A DNA stretch of 64,000 nucleotides from contig NC_088781.1 in assembly GCF_958450345.1 (NCBI RefSeq), forward strand, positions 122,710,431 to 122,774,430. The letters run 5' to 3'. The notes beneath the pieces were generated by a model, which did no database searches, had not been told where the DNA came from, and saw only the letters and a list, made by a program, of their open reading frames with translations. Numbering within the stretch: position 1 is the first letter of the stretch; the number at the start of each line of letters is the position of its first letter. This document shows, one piece after another, positions 23,395 through 34,195 of this stretch. The stretch is from Calliphora vicina. Lineage: Eukaryota; Arthropoda; Insecta; Diptera; Calliphoridae. Both the position numbers and the translations under genes were made by a program.

Positions 23395-23705
23395 CTACTT
23401 TTCTCCATATACAATTTTCGAATATACCTCCATAGAAAAAATGTAGAAAATAAATTTTCTTCATGGAATTTGTCCATGAATATACACTTTTTTATATAAA
23501 ATTTTCGAATATAAATTGTTTGTGTTAAATATTTCGAACACAAGTTTTCTCTATAGATAACTTTCAAACATAAATTTTCTCCTCGGAAAAAATTGAGAAC
23601 ATAAATATTCTCTAGAAACATTTTTTTAAATTTTCGAACATAAATTTTCTCTATAAAAAAGATTTTGAACATAAATTTTGTATATTGGAAAATTAAAAAA
23701 AAATA
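23395..23705. repeat. Degenerate satellite, continuation right of the mariner
   Basis: Units of 'ttttcgaatataaattttct' and 'ctatag'-type sequence, as at 17370-17665 and akin to 20990-22566. Decayed, with irregular spacing. Confidence 0.75.
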
Positions 23706-24365
23706 GATTTTAAGTTTTATCATAGATCATTCCTTTTGAAACATAATATCATTTTATGTATTTAAACATTTTCACATAAAATTTTTTCTCAAAATTTAAG
23801 CAGCAGCATATGTTTTTAAGTTTTTACTTTTCAACTTTATAAATATGATGACTACTTGTCTATGTGTCTACAAATATTGCCTTATACTTAAACACATATT
23901 CTTACTCTTATATATATATGATTTATATACACTTTAACTCACATTATCTTATGCTCACATGTACATAAATATCTGTATGCATTTGTATACTCCTACACTT
24001 ACTTACACACACTGACTTGCTTAACTTCGTCTTCTTACTTCAGACTTTTAAACAAACAGATTTTTTTGTTCGTCCTGGTAAGAAATTTTTTTGTTATGAA
24101 TGTCTGCAAAATAATAAAATGAAAATATCCTTTGGTATGTTTTTCTTTATAAATGAAATTAATATAAACGAAAGATGTTTTCTTGCTTTTTATACGATTT
24201 TTTTCTTTCTTTTTACTTTTAATAACATGTACAACAATATCAGTGTTGTATTATTTACTTATTTCGGTGTGTGTTGAGGATTCATATTTAAAATATGTAG
24301 AAATAATATTGTTTGTGGTAAGAAGTTATACTTTAAAGCAAATAAAACTTTATGAAAAGAAATTA
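23706..24365. other. No gene seen
   Basis: AT-rich DNA with CA/TA-rich runs (about 23910-24010). No coding or element signal. Open frames are compositional. Confidence 0.6.
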
Positions 24366-25206
24366 TTAGGTGTATTACTTGTAAAATGCGAGATTTACAA
24401 CAGATGGCGTAAGTTTTGAATGTGGTTTCAACAAGGTTTTTTTTTGTCGAATTTTGTGCCAACATATAATCATGCAGGAAGATGGGCTTTACTTCTTTAG
24501 TTTGAAAAAAAACTGCAGCTGAAGCACACCGATTGCTCACCAAATCCATAGGTTTCAACGTGTGAGAGTTGGTTTGTGCGGTTCAGAAGTGGTGATTTTG
24601 ACACAGAAGAAAAATTTCGACAAGGCCAGCCAAAAAAGTGTGCAGTCCAAGGAAAATGAGGAATGCCAAACTCAACAAAAGCTTTCCAAATCATTGGGGC
24701 ATACTGCTCAGCAATTTCACACCACGAAGCAGGATTCATTCAAAAGCAGGAGAATTGAAGCAGAGAGACAATGAAAGAAGTTTTTTCACATCCGATATGA
24801 TGTTTGAACGCTATAATAGAAAATTGGTTTTGCACTGAATCATTACTAGCGATAAAAAATGGATACACCCGCCTGCGCAACCTGCCTAGTCGACACCAAA
24901 GCAAAATATAGTTGGTGGGCTGAAATCAGACCATATCATCACATTGTAGTTCTACCGAATGAAACAGATTCGTTTGAAGAGAGCATTGGTCAGAAAATGC
25001 ACAGAATATGCGGCCAGACACGAAACCGTATTATTCCATTATGCCATCGCTAGGCCAAATTATTCAATACCTGATGAAAACTATTTAGAATGAAATGATT
25101 AGGAAGTTTTGCCTCACCTGCCTTATAGTCCAGACCTTGCACCCGTCCAACTACTATTTTCATTGATCGCAACAGAATTCCCTCTTTGGGATACGCTTCA
25201 CTTTTT
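24366..25206 (+). pseudogene. Mariner relic (family 1), truncated by a Jockey insertion
   Basis: The left end has a terminal repeat like 'acttgtaaaatgcgagattt'. Reading across frames: 'FFSLKK' with 'AAEAHRLLTKSIG' (N-terminal helix-turn-helix), a middle block, 'ITSDKKWIHPPAQPA' (first catalytic Asp: SDKKW), 'KQNIVGGLKSD', 'EYAARHETVLFHY' (second catalytic block, Asp lost) and 'HLPYSPDLAPVQLLFS' (third catalytic Asp region retained). The sequence stops at about 25206, where the poly(T) of the minus-strand Jockey begins, and no mariner sequence resumes on the far side. Confidence 0.85.
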
Positions 25207-25331
25207 TTTAACGTTTATTTATTTATCGAATCTGCCTTACTTAGACCTGACAATAAGTAATAAAATCTTATAACTAAAATTAAAACTAAATGCTCTCTGA
25301 CGGGAGCGTTGATGTTCATATGGGCCACATC

Positions 25332-26507
25332 TTAGCGGGGTGGTAGATCGGCTCTACGAAGCCTTGATCTTGTTTGGGTCTGTGTGAGATGTCTTGCAAG
25401 CGGGTTCGGGTGGTTCCACAATTTCATGATGTATTTCTCACGGACATTCTTGAATTCATCTTTAACTAACGGTACTTGTAGGTCTCTATGTATGTTCTCA
25501 TTTCTTATGTACCAAGGTGCACCTGTCATTATCCTAAGAATTCTCGATTGGGCCCTCTGTATAAGTTCAATACTGGAATTGCTGGCCGTTCCCCACAATT
25601 TGATTCCATATGTCCAGATTGGTTTTAAAACACATTTATACAGGATGACTTTATAGTCAAGGCTTAATTTTGATTGGTGATTGAGTAACAAGTGAAGGCT
25701 AGAGGCTCTTAACTTCATGTGAAGTCTCTTGGCTTCTATATGACGACGCCAAGTAAGTCGTCTATCCAAGTGAATACCAAGGTATGTAACAGTATCTGTC
25801 TGTGGAATGTTTATGTTATTTAGTGTGATAGGTGGACAATCACCCCTTCTGAGAGTAAATGTGATGTGTTTACTTTTGAGTTCATTTACTCGTATTTTCC
25901 AGTTATTCAACCATATCTCCACGAGTCTCAGATAATTGGCCAATTTCGTAGAAGCTACCTGCGGATCTGCATGTGAGCTAAGTGTTGCCGTATCATCAGC
26001 GAATGTTGATATGGTAAGTCTATCACACACAGGCAAGTCAGAAGTATATATCAAATAAAGTGTTGGTCCGAGAACACTTCCCTGTGGAACACCAGCTTTA
26101 ATTTCATAATTTCCTGTTACATAATCGCAATATTTCACTCTAAAAACTCGGTCTGATATGTATGACTCCAGCAATCGATGCGTACTTGGTGGCAGTAGAC
26201 ACTTAATTTTGTGAATTAACCCCTTATGCAACACCTTGTCGAAGGCCTGGGCGATGTCCAAAAAGATAGCACAGCAGTATTTTTTATTTTCAAAAGATTT
26301 TCTGATCTCTCCAGTCAATCGATTAACTTGTTCAATGGTTCCATGTTGTTCACGAAAACCAAATTGATGAACTGGGATAATATTTTGGTTATTTAAGTAT
26401 GGAATAATTTTACATTGCAATACTTTCTCAAATAACTTTGATATGCATGGCAGTAGACTTATACACAGAGAAAACAGATTCGTAATAGCAACCGAATTTG
26501 TTGCCAA
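25332..26507 (-). pseudogene. Jockey-type reverse transcriptase, C-terminal three quarters
   Basis: Frame of 391 codons. The first 15 residues come from the MITE; true RT sequence starts at 'ISLLPCISKLFEKVL' (residues 16-30). RT motifs follow in order: 'FLDIAQAFDKV' (82-92, first catalytic Asp 84), 'GVPQGSVLGP' (139-148) and 'FADDTA' (169-174, catalytic Asp pair 171-172). Then comes a thumb/C-terminal region with 'YLGIHLDRRLTWRRHI' and the Jockey-like 'RILRIMTGAPWYIRNE', ending 'ADLPPR' and a stop. All catalytic residues are intact and no internal stop is seen. The gene is nonetheless broken by the MITE and lacks its endonuclease. It would have copied its own RNA at nicked chromosomal DNA. 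Confidence 0.9.
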
Positions 26508-26710
26508 TCGAATGATTCTATCTTAGTGACCGAATTTTACAGTTGTGGTTACAATATTTTGGAAGTGATAACTAAAGTTTGGTTGCCTCAACTGAAATTC
26601 TTCTTTATCAACTGACTTTCTGTTGTTAGAACTGAAAAATTCTATGTGTGCAACCGAATCATTCGATTGGCAACAAATTCGGTTGCTATTACGAATCTGT
26701 TTTCTCTGTG
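26464..26710. mobile_element. 247-bp Tc1/mariner-type MITE, copy 1
   Basis: Ends CACAGAGAAAACAGATTCG and its inverse, with inverted similarity running about 55 bp inward (through 'gcaaccgaatttgttgccaa' and 'tcgaatgattc'). TA lies on both sides (26462-26463 and 26711-26712). Because the host is an RT gene, removal of the element plus one TA restores the family's expected Arg-Pro-Ile-Ser reading. This confirms the boundaries and the TA duplication independently. No coding capacity of its own. Confidence 0.95.
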
Positions 26711-26712
26711 TA

Positions 26713-27194
26713 GGTCTGCATGAAGACGGCATTGTTAAATCTTTTACTGGTTTAGGTATCATTATGATCTGAGCAATTTTCCAATTAGTTGGGAAAACGC
26801 CTAGTCTAATGATCGCAGAAAACAATACAGATTGCACGATTATAGCTATATTCGGTAGGTTTTTAATCATGGATGGCGTAATTTTGTCATATCCTGGAGA
26901 TTTTTTTGTATTTGTGTTATTTTTGATAACTTTTCGAACTTCCTCGGGACTTACTCTGATATGATCACCCGCTGTCTCGTGAACAGGAGGATTTTCCACT
27001 ACAAAATCATTGTTGGGTGGATTTGGCTTAAATACATTACGTAGGTGCTCGGCAAAAATTAATGCTTTGTCCTTATCATTTCTTGCCCAATTACCGTCAG
27101 ATTTTCTCAACGCTTCACTTTTGAACAGAATATCCGTTGCTTTATTCGATCTTGGCCGCAAAAGATGAGCAGTTTTTTTTGGCTCGGAATCCAT
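26713..27194 (-). pseudogene. Jockey-type reverse transcriptase, N-terminal part
   Basis: About 161 codons of RT-linker and fingers: 'SDGNWARNDKDKALIFAEHL' (the W-A-R-x-D...K-A-x-x-F-A-x-H-L linker typical of Jockey), 'VSPEEVRKVI', 'KKSPGYDKITPSMIKNLP' and 'FPTNWKIAQIIMIPKPVKD', ending at '...SSCRP' exactly at the MITE border. The next residues expected for the family resume at 'ISLLP' beyond the MITE, in the neighbouring feature. The start at 27194 is just the first methionine in the frame; the 5' part of the element is missing. Confidence 0.88.
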
Positions 27195-27214
27195 ATGTTA
27201 CAGAATGAAATCTA

Positions 27215-27461
27215 CACAGGGAAAACAGATTCGTGATAGCAACCGAATTTGTTGCTAATCGAATGATTCTGTCTTAGTGACCGAACTTTACAGTTGTGGC
27301 TACAATATTTTGGAAGGAGTAACTAAAGTTTGGTTGCTTCAACCGAAATTCTTCTTTATCAACTGACTTTCTGTTGTTAGAACTGAAAAATTCTATGTGT
27401 GCAACCGAACCATTCGATTGGCAACAAATTCTGTTGCTATCACGAATCTGTTTTCTCTCTC
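27215..27461. mobile_element. 247-bp Tc1/mariner-type MITE, copy 2
   Basis: Same length, orientation and almost the same sequence as the copy at 26464-26710, flanked by TA at 27213-27214 and 27462-27463. The right terminus is slightly degraded (CTCTCTC where copy 1 has CTCTGTG). It lies exactly between the truncated 5' side of the Jockey element and the start of the 35-bp satellite. Confidence 0.9.
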
Positions 27462-27463
27462 TA

Positions 27464-28385
27464 ACATCAAACATGGATTCATTTCATATTGAAATTTTAC
27501 ATCAAATGTGGATTCATTTCATGATGAAATCTTACAGCAAATGTGGATTAATTTCGTACAGAAATCTTACATCAAACATATTTACATTTATACTGGAATC
27601 TTACATCAAATGTGTATTCATTTTATACTGAAATCTTTCATCAAATGTGTATTCATTTTATACTGAAATCTTACATCAAACGTGGATTCATTTCATATTG
27701 AAATCTTACATCAAATGTGTATTCATTTTATACTGAAATCTTATATCAAACATGGATTCATTTTATACTGAAATCTGAGATAAACCGTGGTTACAATTCA
27801 TACTGAAATCTGAGCTCAAACATGTTTACAATTCATACTAAAATCTGAGCTCAAGCATGCTTACAATTCATACTGAAATCTTATATCAAACATGGATTCA
27901 TTTTATACTGAAATCTTAGATAAACCGTGGTCACAATTCATACTGAAATCTGATCTCAAACATGTTTACAATTCATACTGAAATCTTAAATCGAACGTGG
28001 ATTAATTTCGTACTGAGATCTGAGATCAAATGAGATCAAACATTTTTACATTTCTTACTGAAATTATTGATCAATCGTGGATTCGTTTCATACCGAAATG
28101 CTAGATCCAACTTGCACTCATTTCATACTGAAATCTGAGATCAAAGATGTTTACATTTAGTACTGAAATCTTAGCTCAAACATGTTTAAAATTCACACCG
28201 AAATCTTACATCAAACGTGGATTCATTTCGTACTGAAATCTGAGATCAAACATTTTTACATTTCATACTGAAATTATTGAGCAATCGTAGATTCGTTTCA
28301 TACCGACGTGTTCGATCCAACACGGGTTCATTTCACACTGAAATGCTAGCTAAAACATAGACTCATTTTGTTCTAAGATCTCTTC
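27464..28385. repeat. 35-bp satellite (ACGTGGATTCATTTCATACTG type), array 1
   Basis: About 26 diverged units of the monomer ACGTGGATTCATTTCATACT + GAAATCTTACATCAA. Many units deviate ('catgtttacaattcatactg', 'gagatcaaa'). It is the most degraded of three arrays. Short frames inside are by-products of the repeat. Confidence 0.95.
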
Positions 28386-29935
28386 ATTCTTGATTTTTTT
28401 TAACCTATTAAAAGTATTTTAAGAAATATATTTATTTTCCTGTTTTATATTTTTGCTCATTTTAGTCATTTATTTATATTTTCAATTGCCATGTTCTACT
28501 TCCCTAAATACGACAAGTATTTATATGTTTGTATATAAATGTATTCAATTCCAAATTTTATTGTTGTATTTTCTACAGTATTGTTTATTGTTATTGCTTG
28601 TGTACAAGTATTTCTAACTTCCCCCACACCCCCTTGTGTAGCAAGGGAGCAACATTAAAGTGTTCAAAGACTTTAGTAGACGTAATGTGTTAATGGGCTT
28701 TTTATGTTACAAATGAGTTCAATTTTTATGATTTAATGTTTATTTCGATTTGTTTTCTATTAGAAAACTCACACACGAACAGACACACACACACTAACGC
28801 ACATTAGCACAAATACATTTAAGCATAAAGAAAAACAGTTACAATCTAACAGGAACCTCCTTTAACTTTCGCTGTTATTCTACAAATGGCTGCTTTGGTT
28901 GTATGGATATGAGTGTGTATAAATGTAGGTTATCTTAACATTTTAGGAAGTCGTTTTTCATTTCGCGCATAAATTGTTTCTGATTGAATTATTTATACTT
29001 CGCTCGTTGTTGCTTTTTCACTCATTTGCTGTATTTTCTATTTTTATTTTCGGGTGTTTTATTTGATTTTTGTGTTCTTTTGTTTCATTTATATTTCATT
29101 TTTGCTGTTGTTTTCTCAGCTTGTTATTTTTCTGTGATTATTAGATTCGTAATGCTTGATTTACGCTGCTGTTCATTTTCGCCTTCAATGCTCTGCTTAA
29201 ATTGTTGTGTATATGTGTTCTTGTACTTTGGTTTAAAGATTTATTGAAATAATTTTTATGTGGTTTATTAAACATGACATGCCACAAAATATAATATAAA
29301 ATCGAAGTAAAATCTGTGCAATACTAGCTAAATATGTTGAAAATGATTTAATGTTTTTGTGAGGGGAGAAGTGGAGATATCGGAGAAATAAATTAAAAAA
29401 GAAAGTTTATAAATTGTGCAAGACATTTTTGTTGAAAATTTAAAAAAGAAACAGTTTTTAGAACACACTGTAGAAAATTCCAATCCTTAAACGATTTAAG
29501 TCAGTAAGTTTTCTGAATTTAAGAAATTGCCGATGAAATATAAACTCCAATTGATTATAACATTAAATATGAAAACTTTTAAAATTTGAATTTACAAAAT
29601 ATGATCATTACTTTTGTAATAATTTCCCCCTCCTGCCTTACTAATAAACAATTTCTTTTATCAAATCTATAAGATACCCTTATATGTAAATTAAAGGAAA
29701 TAAAAATTGGTATTTTGCATAAAAGCCAACAACACAAATTTAACTGATACCTTTTTTCCATGAAAATCATTAACATTTTGCCGAAAAACTGAAGAAAGTT
29801 CTTTATCAAAAATGTATTAAGATTTTATAGTCTTTGTCTAGAAAATAAAGTTACAGTTTATTTTGAAAGAATAAACAATCAAGCGAAGAAAGGGTAATAA
29901 CAGTCAGTTATATAAACATCAATGGTTTAACAAAT
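28386..29935. other. No gene seen: spacer between satellite arrays 1 and 2
   Basis: About 1.55 kb of AT-rich non-satellite DNA with a short CA run near 28780 and T-rich stretches that give a compositional 87-codon frame (28984-29247). No element ends or coding family recognised. Confidence 0.6.
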
Positions 29936-32798
29936 CGTCCAACGTGGAATTATTTCATGCTGAAATCTTACATCAAGCGTGGTGTGATTTCAAACTGAAT
30001 TCTGAGAGCAAACGCGGATTTACTTCATACTGACATCTGACATCAAACTAGGATTTATTTCATACTGAAATCTGACTTAAAACGTAGTGTCATTTCTATC
30101 TGAAATCTTACACCAATCATGGACTTATTTGATACCGAAATTTTACATCAAACGTGGATTCATTTCATACTGAAATCTTATATCAAACGTGGATTCATTT
30201 CATGATGAAATCTTACAGCAAATGTGGATTCATTTCATACAGAAATCTTACACCAAACACATTTACATTCATACTGGAATCTTACATCAAATGTGTATTC
30301 ATTTTATACTGAAATCTTTCATCAAATGTGTATTCATTTTATACTGAAATCTTACATCAAACGTGGATTCATTTTACACTAAAATCTTATATCAAACGTG
30401 GATTCATTTCATACTGAAATCTTATATCAAACGTGGATTTATTTCATACTGAAATCTTACATCAAACGTGGACTCATCTCATACTGAAATCTTACATCAA
30501 ACGTGGATTCATTTCATATTGAAATCTTACATCAAACATGGATTCATTTCATAATTAAATCCTACATCTAACGTGGATTTATTTCATACTGAAAACTTAC
30601 ATCAAACGTAGTTCATTTCATACTGAAATCTTAAATCAAACGTGGATTCATTTCATACTGAGATCTTACATCAAACGTGGATTCATTTCATACTGAAATC
30701 TTAAATCAAACGTGGATTCATTTCATACTGAGATCTTACATCAAACGTGGATTCATTTCATACTGAAATCTTATATCAAACGTGGACTTATTTCATACTG
30801 AAATCTTACATCAAACGTGGAGCCATTTCATACTGAAATCTTACATCAAACGTGGATTTATTTCATACTGAAATCTTACATCAAACGTGGAGCCATTTCA
30901 TACAGAAATCTTACATCCAACGTTGAGCCGTTTCATATTGAGATCTTACATCAAACGTGGATTCATTTCATACTGAAATCTTACATCAAACGTTGAGCCA
31001 TTTCATATTGAGATCTTACATCAAACGTGGATTCATTTCATACAGAAATCTTGCATCAAGTGTGGACTAATTTCATTCTGAAATCTTACATCAAACGTGG
31101 ATTCATTTCATACAGAAATATTACATCAAACGTTGAGCCATTTCATATTGAGATCTTACATCAAACGTGGATTCATTTCATACAGAAATCTTGCATCAAG
31201 TGTGGACTAATTTCATTCTGAAATCTTACATCAAACGTGGATTCATTTCATACAGAAATCTTGCATCAAATGTGGACTAATTTCGTTCTGAAATCTTACA
31301 TCAAACGTGGACTCATTTCGTACTCAAATCTTACATCAAACATCGACTCATTTCATACTGAAATCTTTCACCAAACGTGGACCCATTTCATACTGAAATT
31401 TTATATCAAACGTGGATTCATTTCATAATGAAATCCTACATCAAACGTGGATTTATTTCATACCGATATCTTATATCAAACGTGGATTTATTTCATACCG
31501 ATATCTTACATCAAACGTGGAGCCATCTCATAATGAAATCTTACATCAAACGTTAGCCATTTCATACTGAAATTTACATCAAACGTGGATTCATTTCATA
31601 TTGAAATCTTATATCAAACGTGTAACCATTTCATACTGAAATCTTATATCAAACGTGTAACCATTTCATACTGAAATCTTACATCAAACATGGATTCATT
31701 TCATAATTAAATCCTACATCTAACGTGGATTTATTTCATACTGAAAACTTACATCAAACGTAGTTCATTTCATACTGAAATCTTAAATCAAACGTGGATT
31801 CATTTCATACTGAGATCTTACATCAAACGTGGATTCATTTCATACTGAAATCTTAAATCAAACGTGGATTCATTTCATACTGAGATCTTACATCAAACGT
31901 GGATTCATTTCATACTGAAATCTTATATCAAACGTGGACTTATTTCATACTGAAATCTTACATCAAACGTGGAGCCATTTCATACTGAAATCTTACATCA
32001 AACGTGGATTTATTTCATACTGAAATCTTACATCAAACGTGGAGCCATTTCATACAGAAATCTTACATCCAACGTTGAGCCGTTTCATATTGAGATCTTA
32101 CATCAAACGTGGATTCATTTCATACTGAAATCTTACATCAAACGTTGAGCCATTTCATATTGAGATCTTACATCAAACGTGGATTCATTTCATACAGAGA
32201 TCTTGCATCAAGTGTGGACTAATTTCATTCTGAAATCTTACATCAAACGTGGATTCATTTCATACAGAAATCTTACATCAAACGTTGAGCCATTTCATAT
32301 TGAGATCTTACATCAAACGTGGATTCATTTCATACAGAAATCTTGCATCAAGTGTGGACTAATTTCATTCTGAAATCTTACATCAAACGTGGATTCATTT
32401 CATACAGAAATCTTGCATCAAATGTGGACTAATTTCGTTCTGAAATCTTACATCAAACGTGGACTCATTTCGTACTCAAATCTTACATCAAAGATCGACT
32501 CATTTCATACTGAAATCTTTCACCAAACGTGGACCCATTTCATACTGAAATTTTATATCAAACGTGGACTCATTTCTTACGGAAATCTTGCAACAAATGT
32601 GGACTCATTTCGTGGATGCTGAAATTTTAGATCATGAACTCAATTCATACTTATATGTCAAACGTTTATTTATTTCATACTGAAATCTTAAATCAAACGG
32701 GGATTTATTTCATACTCAAATCTTGCATTAAACGTGGACTCATTTCATACTCAAATCTTACATCATCATCAACCCATTTCGTGGTGAAATGCTTTCGA
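29936..32798. repeat. 35-bp satellite, array 2 (most homogeneous)
   Basis: About 80 units with a period of exactly 35 bp across most of the array (for example, unit starts at 30426 and 30461). Units differ mainly at the GGATTC/GGACTC/GGAGCC position and at 'tactga/tacaga'. Each contains the imperfect dyad TTTCA-TAC-TGAAA. Edges are diverged and the middle is uniform, as expected from unequal exchange. A recent internal duplication is annotated separately. Confidence 0.97.
30531..32567. repeat. Internal duplication in array 2, offset 1152 bp
   Basis: A block of about 885 bp (30531-31415) recurs almost unchanged at 31683-32567. Diagnostic oddities recur at the same offset: 'cataattaaatcctacatct' (30551 and 31703), 'aaacgtagttcatttc', and 'tgcatcaagtgtggactaat'. 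The 267 bp between the two blocks are not part of the repeat. Identical 63-64-codon frames at 31027/32179 and 31237/32389 confirm the 1152-bp offset. Confidence 0.9.
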
Positions 32799-34195
32799 AA
32801 TCCAAGTTTAAACTACTGAAATTCATGTTTAAACTTCGAAGTTGAAACTTATATGAAATTCGCAATAAAAGCGATTTGTTTTAATTTTAAAACATAAAGC
32901 TAAAAGTTTAATTAAAAGTATAAAAATCATATTAAAGCTAAAATTTTTGTAAATTTTATTTTTATTAAAATATTTTTTTAGGCACTTAAATAACAAAATC
33001 CTCATCTCTCTCCACAAGTCTAATACAAAGGGGCGTATATCATTCAAACAATCAAATAAAGGGATCCATTTTTTGTTTGCAGTATTTTATTATTTAAAAT
33101 TCTAATGAGGTTGTTGGTAGAAGCACATATGGATGTATGCCCTTTGTTAATGAAGCTAAAGAAACGAAAAAATATATTAAGAATTTGCCAAGAATTTTCT
33201 TAACAACAACAGGTATTAAAAGCTTTTGTATACATTAAGGGTTTTTTATTAAAAAAGAAACAAAATCTATAAGAAATGTCTGGTGTCTTGGAAACTTTTA
33301 TATGTGATGAAAATTTAAAATGAAAAAAAAAATTAAGCAAAGAAATAATGAGTGAAAGTTGATATTGTGCTGAAAAATACTTTTTGTTATTTTAATTTGC
33401 AAAAAAACCTGAAAGTACACAGAAACTTGAAATAGCATTAAATTAAGTATTTAATACCAGACACAGACATAAAATTAGTTATAAGCTATTTGCACAACTT
33501 AGTTTTTTTGACCACTTTATGAGGTTTTTTGTTCCCCCACACCCTGACCTAATTTGACTAATTAGTGTGTATATGAGAACTAATTGTAAGCTGTATATTT
33601 TTTTTTTCTATTTTTTCCCTTTGTTCAAGTGTTGACATTCTAATAATACCATTTTTCTATTCATATTTAAATTTTTATCTTATTCTATAGAAATTTGTTG
33701 TTTCTTTCAACAACTTTAATAACGACATGCTAAATTAAACGTAAGAACAGATTCACCTACATACTTATTTCAAACAGTTTTCAGGCAGTTTTTCTTCTTG
33801 TTTTCTTTTATTTAAAATATATTTATTTCTTTTTTTTCTCATCTTTTCATGTTCATAAAACTGCTCCAATTTTGTTTAACAAATAGATTTAACAAATAAA
33901 CCCATACAATAAGAAGACAAACAAACAAACGTAAAAAGAAAGAATAATTTTTTAAACAAATTTACACTCATAATTCCTGTACTTTTCAGTAGCATGAAAG
34001 TTTTCTATATTAAAATAATATAAAAAATAGTACAAAAAGAAAAATCTACAAGTAAATGGAGCAACAGTTTGAATGAAAGTGTGGCTAAAACATAAAATAA
34101 AATATAAAAAAAACAAGAAAAGAGTGAAATGAAAAGCTTAAATTGTATGAAACGAGTAACACATGAATATAGGTGGAGTTTCATATCAGAAATTT
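32799..34195. other. No gene seen: spacer between satellite arrays 2 and 3
   Basis: AT-rich DNA with long A and T runs. No coding, RNA or element signal found on either strand. Confidence 0.6.

Larger units (their letters stand above)
25207..27214 (-). mobile_element. 5'-truncated Jockey-type LINE with a MITE inserted in its RT domain
   Basis: Minus-strand non-LTR element. Its 3' end is the T-run at 25201-25209 (poly(A) on the coding strand), preceded by AATAAATAAATA-like sequence and a short 3' UTR downstream of the stop near 25332. The RT reads open except where a 247-bp MITE sits at 26464-26710. No ORF1 or endonuclease is present; the sequence begins inside the linker before RT, next to a second MITE copy at 27215. 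It inserted into the mariner relic on its left. Confidence 0.85.

Noticed and set aside
31027..32819. Repetitive 60-77-codon frames (MDSFHTEILHQ...) in the satellite
   Set aside because: Three 35-bp units make 105 bp, so a frame can stay open by chance through several units. Frames end where the monomer varies, and there is no sign of a promoter or coding bias.
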